Shown in pieces: positions 58,136 to 64,000 of a stretch of DNA of 64,000 bases; position 1 is the stretch's first letter; each line of letters opens with the position of its first letter. Made by a program: the position numbers and the translations under genes. Under the pieces are notes generated by a model. The model was not told the origin of the DNA and made no database searches. It saw only the letters and a list, made by a program, of their open reading frames with translations. This DNA comes from Sergeia podlipaevii (lineage: Eukaryota; Euglenozoa; Kinetoplastea; Trypanosomatida; Trypanosomatidae), in the NCBI GenBank assembly GCA_030849805.1, contig JASANZ010002268.1:62001-126000 (forward strand), read 5' to 3'.

Positions 58136-58861
58136 ATCAAAAGAAAGAAAAACTATATAAAAAAAAAGAAAAAAGAAGTACGTGGTATTGTATAAGTAGC
58201 AATCCGTTGTGTTTGTATGTGCCGTAGAAACGCTACTACCCTTCCTATCATATGTAAGCAAAAAAAAAAAGGAAGAAGAGAAAAGAAACGAGAGAGAGGA
58301 AAAAAAAACTACGCTTTTGATATTTCCACATCAAAAAGAAAAATGCAATTGTCTCCATCTTGGATGATACGGTGAGTCCTTCAAAGAAAGCACAGTCCGA
58401 GAAGGATAAATATGCAAGGAGAATTCATATTGGGGTGTCTACAGACCTCGCCCTCCTCACTCCCATGTGTGTATGGCGTGGAGCAAAGCACAGTCATCAT
58501 CTTCTCCTCTCCCTGCCTCCTTTCTTGTATTCACAATTTTATTTTATTTTCCCTTCTGCGTGCGCGCGCGTGTGCACTGCACCTCAGCGTTAATTCATGA
58601 CAACAACAAAAAAACAGAACACAATACAAGTTAATGGCGTCTGCTTCATCACCTACATGGTAGTCACGACCTACCAAAACATCAAAACCTGACATATATA
58701 TAAAAAAAGAAAAAGAAGGAGGAGAACGGCGTAAGGCAGGGCACGCTTATTTAAGGTATGTAGGTTCAAAATAGAGCGGAAAACAGCGTACAATGCGCAA
58801 TAAAAGAAGAAGACGAGAGGACGAGTCGAGTACGCCTTCCTTTTCCCTCCCACCATTTGCT
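58136..58861. other. Intergenic region between SmD3 and the J-protein
   Basis: Purine tracts at 58141-58177 and 58260-58312 are candidate polypyrimidine tracts for the J-protein transcript. A mixed-composition stretch at about 58400-58600 and (AT)n near 58693-58700 follow, presumably SmD3 3' UTR. No gene is recognised. Confidence 0.55.
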
Positions 58862-59212
58862 TTAGTCTTTCGCCACTCTCGCGCGCTTACGGCTGGTAGC
58901 ACCAAAGCCCTTGCCGTCACCCCTAGTGTCCATTGCCTTGGTTGCAATTTCCCCCGCACGTAACAGCGCCGGAGCCATTTGCAAAGCATCAGGGAGCTGA
59001 AAAAAAACAACGTTTGCGCCGCGCAAGAAGACGCTGTCTAGCTTTGTCTGACTGCCCAGCTTGCTTGTCTTGGTCACATCGATGAGAAGAACGTTCATGT
59101 TATCCTGCAGCTCCTTCAGCGTTCCGGTGTAGATCTCGCCGTTCGCGAGCTCTAATGATATCGTGACCCCAACCGCGTCATAGAGCACCTTCAGAGGAAT
59201 ACTGAGAGACAT
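58862..59212 (-). CDS. SMD3: Spliceosomal Sm protein SmD3
   Basis: A 116-residue core snRNP protein. It begins [43 protein letters not shown], which follows the SmD3 Sm1 motif (G-E-x-Y-x-G-x-L...D-N-M-N). The Sm2 motif is [18 protein letters not shown], with the RG dipeptide and the LPD that D3 proteins share. In the snRNP ring SmD3 pairs with SmB and binds the U-rich Sm site; trypanosomatid snRNPs serve trans-splicing and the rare cis-splicing. The C-terminal tail (about 85-116) is Lys/Arg-containing, but lacks the GR-rich repeats of animal D3. The start ATG is at 59210-59212 and the stop is TAG or equivalent directly before the AT-rich 3' side. Confidence 0.88.
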   Translation of the reverse strand: MSLSIPLKVLYDAVGVTISLELANGEIYTGTLKELQDNMNVLLIDVTKTSKLGSQTKLDSVFLRGANVVFFQLPDALQMAPALLRAGEIATKAMDTRGDGKGFGATSRKRARVAKD

Positions 59213-59910
59213 TCACACGTGATACTACTGATAAAAAAAAGGGGGAGAGGAAGAAGAAAAGCTGGAGGATTCACCAGCAGTGAACAATTCAGACGAGAAC
59301 AACCAACTGAGATTAGATAAACTGCTTGGGTCAATCTGATACAATTGTGTCAGGATAGAAGAAGGGGAAAGAAAAAGAAGAAAAAAAAATACACGTGAGG
59401 TGAATTTTCAATTCTTCTAAGAATGTGCTAGGCAAAGTAGTACTCCCAAAAACCACGCTGTCCAGCGGTCTATAATACCTCCTATTACACACACAAAAAA
59501 AAACAATGTATGCTTGCTTTGCTTCCCTTTAAAATGTTTTTATTAAAAAGTATTTGAAAAAAAAAGAGCAATAAATAAATAAAAATGAGGCAATTTTAAA
59601 GAAAAAAAGGGAGGACAAGAGGTAACATCAGCAACAGTTGCCACACTTTTTTTTTTTGAAAAGATGAAATTTCCTTTTTTTTTTTGTTCGATCATACAAC
59701 GATATCAAGACTCTTCACACACGACAACGCATACACAAGTGTAGACGGTAAGAAATATACCAACAATGCAAAAGAAAAAAGGGGGGTGGGCAAGCAACAA
59801 GGCTCTTCGGATATAAAAGCAATACCTACAATTAGCGCATCAAGGTACTAAGCAACTGCCATCCCCATGAGATCCGCACGCGCACACTACACACACAAAT
59901 GCACATTTCC
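59213..59910. other. Intergenic region between aquaporin and SmD3
   Basis: Purine tracts at 59233-59264 and 59358-59390 are likely trans-splice polypyrimidine tracts for SmD3. T- and A-runs at about 59648-59657 and 59676-59685, then a CA-rich end (59880-59897), make up the aquaporin 3' UTR. No gene is seen. Confidence 0.55.
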
Positions 59911-60609
59911 TTAGTATACGTGGTGGTGAACCTTCGCAGCGGCGGCGGCAGCACGGTCAGATGGGTTCACAATCTGAAACACAATAGCAGCTGCAAAGGC
60001 TCCAATGAGCGGTGCAATCCAGTATACCCAGAAGAAGACAAGTGGGTGGCAATTGCCTCCGATGCAGGCAACGAGCTGCATGCCAGTCGCCACAGCCGGG
60101 TTAAAGGCTCCACTTGTGAAGCCACCCACAGAAAAACCCGCCGAGGTCATCGTCATACCAATGGCAAACCCGTAGAAATCATTGCTGCGCTGCCTAGAGT
60201 AGCAGACGTGCATCACCACAGAGACAATCGCAAATGTATAGATGGCCTCGGTCAGCAAAGATCGCCACACAGAGAGAAATTCGGCTGTCACACTCGGCAC
60301 AGGAATGTGCAGCCCAACAATCGCCGAGCAGTACAACGACGCTAGCACAGACGCACCTAACTGGGCAATCATATAGCAAATAAATCGTTTAAGAGATATC
60401 TTGCGATTGATAAAGACGGCAAAGGATATGGCGGGGTTAAAGTGAGCACCGCTAATATATGAAAAGCAGAAGCTCATGGCTGCGAGCATAAAGCCAGTAG
60501 GCAGTGGTGCGAGATCGCCTACGCCGAGGAATGCTAAAGGGATAGTAAGAACATAAAGAAACGTGCCGATGAACTCGGCCAAGAGCTGACTAAAGAATTG
60601 CGACAGCAT
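59911..60609 (-). CDS. Aquaporin (MIP family), intracellular/TIP-like
   Basis: A 232-residue channel of the major intrinsic protein family with six predicted membrane helices and both NPA half-helices: HFNPAISF (about 57) and AFNPAVATG (about 169). These form the water or solute pore. The residue after the second NPA, normally the selectivity-filter Arg, is Val, as in some plant tonoplast aquaporins. That suggests a wider pore passing solutes such as urea, ammonia or glycerol, but conductance is not proven. The C-terminus is Ala- and His-rich (AAAAAAKVHHHVY). It lacks the Asp-rich glycerol-facilitator NPA surroundings, so it is not a classical GLP. Likely in an internal or plasma membrane for osmoregulation. 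The start ATG is at 60609. Confidence 0.88.
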   Translation of the reverse strand: MLSQFFSQLLAEFIGTFLYVLTIPLAFLGVGDLAPLPTGFMLAAMSFCFSYISGAHFNPAISFAVFINRKISLKRFICYMIAQLGASVLASLYCSAIVGLHIPVPSVTAEFLSVWRSLLTEAIYTFAIVSVVMHVCYSRQRSNDFYGFAIGMTMTSAGFSVGGFTSGAFNPAVATGMQLVACIGGNCHPLVFFWVYWIAPLIGAFAAAIVFQIVNPSDRAAAAAAKVHHHVY

Positions 60610-60928
60610 CGATATATTTGCAACTCAATGTAACAATATATAACAAAGAAGATACCAACAAGCAACAACTGCAGCAAACTGCAGTCACTAAAGGAAGAAA
60701 GTAAGAAAAAAAGAGAAGTGAGAACAAAAAACAGGAAAACAAGCGTTTAACAAAAAAAAAAAAATGGAACCTCTTCCTTCCCCTCCCCGATAAAACCCAT
60801 ATGAAGTCATAGAAGAAGCACACAAAATAATAAAATAGCATACCTAATGAACAATTTATTTTTTTCTCGTTGGTTTGTTGATTACGCAAACATTAAAATG
60901 AATCACCTTTCATGAGGTGCGTGGTTCG
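60610..60928. other. Short intergenic region upstream of aquaporin
   Basis: Purine tracts (60691-60729, A-run 60750-60763) read as polypyrimidine tracts on the sense strand for trans-splicing of aquaporin. The right part is the F-box-like 3' UTR. No gene is present. Confidence 0.65.
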
Positions 60929-61720
60929 TCAGTTGGTGTTTGCTGAAGTGTTGTCTTCCTCATTCATCTCCTCGCCTCCCGCCACACAGCACATGGCAAT
61001 AGTCCTCCAGTCACTGTTGAAGAAATCAGTGCTTGACTCCTCCTCCTGGGCGGCAGCCAAGAGAGCCTTCAGCTCCTGGGGGTACTCACGCTGCACTGCG
61101 CCAACCCAAAAAAAGCGAGATACCTCCGACACGCCTAGCCAGTACCGCCACGCTGTGCACACATCCTCAGCATGCGTGAGGACATCCTCAATAGGTAGGT
61201 AAGAAAGTACTTCCAGCACCAGTGACGGGTCCTGATGCCAGGTGCGTGCCGAGGCGTTGCTCGGGCTAAACGCAGTAGCCATTGTCCCACTTGAAAGTGG
61301 GTCTGGGTGTGGCATTGTGGGAACTAAGACCGTGCTTGCGTGCTGACGTCGATCCGAGGAGAGCTGTACCACTTCAGTGAGAGAAACCGCCAGCTGCTTA
61401 GCAAAGGCATCGACTACAGCGTCCTCCGTCAGCTGTGCCCGCTCCACCTCGCGCACCCCCGCCAGACCGCTAAGCTCCACTTGTCCAGCAACCCCATCGA
61501 CCGCTCGGCACACCTCTAATGCCTCTTTCAAGGCATTGTCTAGCTGCAGGCGAGCATCGTCAAGGGCAGTGCGGATGTCCTTGTCGAAGATGTACGCGTG
61601 CATAAGAGCAAACGAGTCACGCGCTTCTGACGTAGATGTCTTCAAGTACGTCCTAAATAGCCTCGGGAGTTCATCCACCACAGAGTTGCTGTGTGAACTA
61701 TGAGAGATACCATCGCTCAT
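60929..61720 (-). CDS. F-box-like protein
   Basis: A 263-residue protein. Residues about 162-215 fit an F-box: DPSLVLEVLSYLPIEDVLTHAEDVCTAWRYWL, with the hydrophobic L-P...D-L-x-x-A-x-x-V-C-x-x-W pattern, followed by SRFFWVGAVQREYP. F-box proteins recruit substrates to SCF ubiquitin ligases through Skp1. The N-terminal part (about 20-110) is helical with possible coiled coil (ALDDARLQLDNALKEALEV). No substrate-binding repeats (WD40, LRR) are visible. A longer frame starts at a GTG codon at 61723; the ATG at 61720 (MSDGISHSS) is the better start. The C-terminus is acidic (EEMNEEDN). The name rests on the motif alone. Confidence 0.7.
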   Translation of the reverse strand: MSDGISHSSHSNSVVDELPRLFRTYLKTSTSEARDSFALMHAYIFDKDIRTALDDARLQLDNALKEALEVCRAVDGVAGQVELSGLAGVREVERAQLTEDAVVDAFAKQLAVSLTEVVQLSSDRRQHASTVLVPTMPHPDPLSSGTMATAFSPSNASARTWHQDPSLVLEVLSYLPIEDVLTHAEDVCTAWRYWLGVSEVSRFFWVGAVQREYPQELKALLAAAQEEESSTDFFNSDWRTIAMCCVAGGEEMNEEDNTSANTN

Positions 61721-62150
61721 CACTCTCTCTCTTGCTATATATATATATATATATATATATGTCTTTTAATGCGCAATTTACTATTCTATGCGTAAGTTAT
61801 CTGATATGTCTCTCAGCAAAAAATCCACGTCACACAGCTATCAGGAAAAGAAAAAAAAAAAACGACAGAAAAAAAACATCAACAAAATCATTGGCAATGA
61901 GTAAGATGAAAGCCACCACAACGTAAGGACATTCTCCTTTTTTTTTCAATTTCTTCAACCCTAGATCGTATCGCAAATAAAAAAAAGAAAAAAAAAACGA
62001 TGCAATGCGGATCATCCTCCACACACACCACCACCATCACAAAAAAAAAAAGAAATGAACCTTCTTTGTCCCTTCTAACACAACGCATTTCAAATGTACA
62101 ATCATTATACAACCGCGTATATATATATATATGCATTCACTGACGCACTA
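61721..62150. other. Intergenic region between F-box-like and coiled-coil genes
   Basis: Contains an (AT)n repeat at 61736-61760 directly beside the F-box-like start, A-tracts at 61843-61863, 61979-61998 and 62041-62053 (likely polypyrimidine tracts for its trans-splicing) and a second (AT)n near 62118-62132. No gene is recognised. Confidence 0.6.
61736..61760. repeat. (AT)n dinucleotide repeat
   Basis: About 12 AT units within 40 bases of the F-box-like start codon, so within its 5' UTR if the splice site is further right. Confidence 0.9.
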
Positions 62151-62867
62151 TCATTTCACCTCGCGTCGCTGCTGATTCTCCAGTTCCTTCACAGCCTCCC
62201 TATACACCCGATCCGCTCTAGGACCCCCAGCCTCCAGATCCTCTATCATGCGCCGCAGCCAGTCATTCTCTTGCTTTCGCACCGCAAGTCGCCTGCCAAG
62301 CGCGTCTAGCTGCATTTGTCGGCGCAAGTGGACGTTGGCTTTGTGCGCCGCACTCCGCATGCCAGACGGGGCTCTCTGCACCTTCTGAGGCTCCACGCAT
62401 GTGGCCACTGATGCTGAAGCAATACCGAGAGCAAGAGGCGAGGCGGCGGCGGATGGTGTAGCAGCAGAAGCCGCCACATCACCAGCAGCAGCGACCGCTG
62501 CTCGCTTGCTTTTTATAGCTTTCTTCAGTTCCGCGTGGCGATGCCGGGCCTGCAACTCCAAATCTCGAAGTCTGGCCTCTTTTTGCGAGATACGGGATTG
62601 TGTTTCGACTGATGACTTCGCTGCTTCCTCGCTGATGGCAAGTGCGGCTTCTGCGCTCCCAAGACAGGCCTGCAGCGCTGATGTGCACGTCACACTCTTT
62701 GAAGCAGCCGTTCTGAAAGCTTCTGTCTCACTGTTGAGAAGCTGAAACAGCAAGGCCGACAGTTGTGCATCTCTGTGTGAAAGAAGAGACTCGCACAGAC
62801 GTGTGAGAAGCGCCAGCTGTGCCTCTAGCAGCGCTGTGTCATTCCTGAGAGATAGTGGCGCGCTCAT
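62151..62867 (-). CDS. Coiled-coil protein of unknown function
   Basis: A 238-residue Ala-rich helical protein with heptad-like patterns: LLEAQLALLTRLCESLLSHR (about 13-32), QKEARLRDLELQARHRHAELKKAIKSKR (about 93-120) and LHRRQMQLDALGRRLAVRKQENDWLRR near the C-terminus. An Ala-rich linker joins them. I see no catalytic motif, signal peptide or membrane span and recognise no family; kinetochore, flagellar or cytoskeletal roles are all possible. The open frame continues to 63020 with an ATG, but the first 51 codons there are Leu/Gln-rich and lie over the polypurine-rich spacer. The ATG at 62867 (MSAPLSLRND) is preferred, with moderate confidence. Confidence 0.65.
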   Translation of the reverse strand: MSAPLSLRNDTALLEAQLALLTRLCESLLSHRDAQLSALLFQLLNSETEAFRTAASKSVTCTSALQACLGSAEAALAISEEAAKSSVETQSRISQKEARLRDLELQARHRHAELKKAIKSKRAAVAAAGDVAASAATPSAAASPLALGIASASVATCVEPQKVQRAPSGMRSAAHKANVHLRRQMQLDALGRRLAVRKQENDWLRRMIEDLEAGGPRADRVYREAVKELENQQRREVK

Positions 62868-63261
62868 GGAGAAATATGTTATTTTTTGCTGTTGTTGTTT
62901 TATTCTATCCTCTACAACACCTTGTTTTGTAGTGGGAAGAAGCGTATACATCCGCATTTGAAAGAAAGCACAGTAAGAAGGCAGGTAAAGTTGAAGTTGT
63001 AGAATGCAGAGCGGTCCCATTTTTTTTTTTTGAAAAGGAAAGACGTGGGCCCTTAGAATAACAATGTTACAAAAAAAAAAAATCGTTGCTCAACCATATC
63101 TACAAACAATGTTAAAGAAAAAAAAACAGTGTGATATTGTTGTATCGCAATGTGCTCAGCAAGATATGACAGAGCAGATAGATGGGGAACCGCAGCCTGT
63201 ACCTCTCCCTCTCTTCCCGTCCTTTCATACATCTTCCTTCCGCAGTCCTCTCATCCGCACA
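62868..63261. other. Intergenic region between coiled-coil and TTC1-like genes
   Basis: Holds purine-rich sequence (62929-62991) and A-tracts (63071-63082, 63115-63127) that are likely polypyrimidine tracts for the coiled-coil gene, plus the 3' UTR of the TTC1-like gene. The upstream ATG at 63020 of the coiled-coil frame lies inside it. No other gene is seen. Confidence 0.55.
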
Positions 63262-64000
63262 TCACTGCTCGAAGCGCATAGAGTAAGAGCCAGATTGAGG
63301 ATCCTTATCAAACTTAAAGTTATCCGTTGAAAGCCCAAACATACCCAAAAAGCGATTGCCAAGGTTCTTGAGCTCGCCCATCATCTTCTTCATCTCTTCG
63401 TCAACCTTCGTCTTGGCGTGGGCCTTGCGGGCAGCACCCGCAGTGTCCAGCACGCCACCGAGCTTCTCGTAGTTCTCATAGTCTCCGTACGCATTGGACC
63501 ACTTCTCGAGTTCATAGTACGTATCAGCGCGGCGCAAGTATGCCTTCTGATACGCATTGTCGTGCCGCAGAGCCTCACTGAGAAACGTCACGGCCTCGTC
63601 TAGCCGTTGCAGTTTCATGAAACACAGTCCCGCGTTGCAGTAGCACTGCGCTGTTAGCGTGTAGTCGATACCACTCATGTCCTCCACCTCATCGACCTTA
63701 GACTCACTCTCACTTGATTCTACTTTCTCAGCAGCAGTAGGGGCATCGACTGTAGACGGCTTGCTGCTGTCGTTATCACTGCTAGTAGTAGTAGTAATGT
63801 TCTGCTCCGCAGCAGCGGCTGGCAAAGGGTGAGATGCTGGTTGTGGCTTCTTAGGGGCATACAAGATAGCCTTGCGGTACTCAGTGAGTGCCTCGGCCAT
63901 CTTGCCAGACGCAAAAAGCGTGTTGCCAACTGCCTTCAGCTTTGCACACTCCTCAATATTGGTCTCCTCTTCCTCCTCTTCCTCCTCTTCGACTACTGCC
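63262..64000 (-). CDS. TTC1: TTC1-like tetratricopeptide protein (5' end outside window)
   Basis: A partial gene: the coding frame continues past 63900, where an internal Met (MAEALTEYRK) lies, to the window edge. The upstream residues are an acidic run (EEEEEEEEETN) then KLKAVGNTLFASGK, the start of the first tetratricopeptide repeat. TPR2 (AQCYCNAGLCFMKLQRLDEAVTFLSEAL) and TPR3 (KAYLRRADTYYELEKWSNAYGDYENY) follow. The C-terminus, KMMGELKNLGNRFLGMFGLS then TDNFKF...GSYSMRF, closely matches human TTC1, a TPR adaptor that binds Hsp90 and Ras-like partners. A Ser/Thr/Pro-rich insert of about 60 residues sits between TPR1 and TPR2, beyond the usual TTC1. The stop is at 63262; the start codon lies beyond base 64000. 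Confidence 0.88.
   Translation of the reverse strand, partial: AVVEEEEEEEEETNIEECAKLKAVGNTLFASGKMAEALTEYRKAILYAPKKPQPASHPLPAAAAEQNITTTTSSDNDSSKPSTVDAPTAAEKVESSESESKVDEVEDMSGIDYTLTAQCYCNAGLCFMKLQRLDEAVTFLSEALRHDNAYQKAYLRRADTYYELEKWSNAYGDYENYEKLGGVLDTAGAARKAHAKTKVDEEMKKMMGELKNLGNRFLGMFGLSTDNFKFDKDPQSGSYSMRFEQ

Noticed and set aside
1..64000. tRNA, rRNA, CRISPR arrays or insertion sequences
   Set aside because: I looked for T-loop-like GTTCGA sequences, regular direct repeats with spacers, transposase motifs and terminal inverted repeats and saw none; all genes are ordinary eukaryotic ones.
1..64000. Reassigned stop codons, as in Blastocrithidia
   Set aside because: TAA, TAG and TGA all end genes where family length predicts, and no in-frame stop had to be read through.

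Overview
The window is nuclear DNA from a kinetoplastid flagellate, most likely a trypanosomatid. All 21 genes I can support lie on the minus strand. None shows an intron. They are separated by AT-rich spacers whose plus strand is loaded with A/G runs, which on the transcribed strand are the polypyrimidine tracts used for trans-splicing. The gene content fits: a TOR kinase carrying a PDZ domain (the trypanosomatid TOR-like 1 arrangement), an axonemal outer-arm dynein heavy chain, an ESAG5/BPI-like membrane protein and a pyruvate/indolepyruvate decarboxylase. Stops TAA, TAG and TGA are all used as terminators, so the standard code applies. I cannot name the genus. The many A-runs and the (AT)n, (GT)n and (GA)n arrays in long spacers argue against Leishmania-like base composition.

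Transcription runs right to left. From the right edge the order is: a TTC1-like TPR protein (5' end outside the window), a small coiled-coil protein, an F-box-like protein, an aquaporin, the spliceosomal protein SmD3, a TPR/DnaJ co-chaperone, a 4622-residue dynein heavy chain, a membrane-anchored protein with a possible CYTH-like fold, the COX assembly factor COA5/PET191, an unrecognised 321-residue protein, a PDK/BCKDK-type mitochondrial kinase, an FCP1/SCP-type phosphatase, a BPI-like membrane protein, the PDZ-TOR kinase, the decarboxylase, a PG-rich (SHIPPO) repeat protein, two tandem PIG-Y-like small membrane proteins, a HECT ubiquitin ligase of the UFD4/TRIP12 type, the gamma subunit of AP-1, and NHP2 of the H/ACA snoRNP.

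As usual for a kinetoplastid polycistron, neighbours do not form a pathway. The cluster mixes cilium, RNA processing, protein quality control, trafficking, GPI synthesis and mitochondrial functions. Expression control would be post-transcriptional, and I see no promoter or strand-switch region. The most interesting points are the tandem divergent PIG-Y pair, the DxExK-bearing membrane protein, the PDZ-TOR kinase with an eroded rapamycin-contact surface, the bacterial-looking decarboxylase, the aquaporin lacking the selectivity-filter arginine, and an SmD3 without its RG tail. Starts were placed at ATG codons. Several longer open frames begin only at TTG or GTG, or run into pyrimidine-derived sequence, and were trimmed. 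Residue positions were estimated by eye from nucleotide coordinates and may be off by a few residues.
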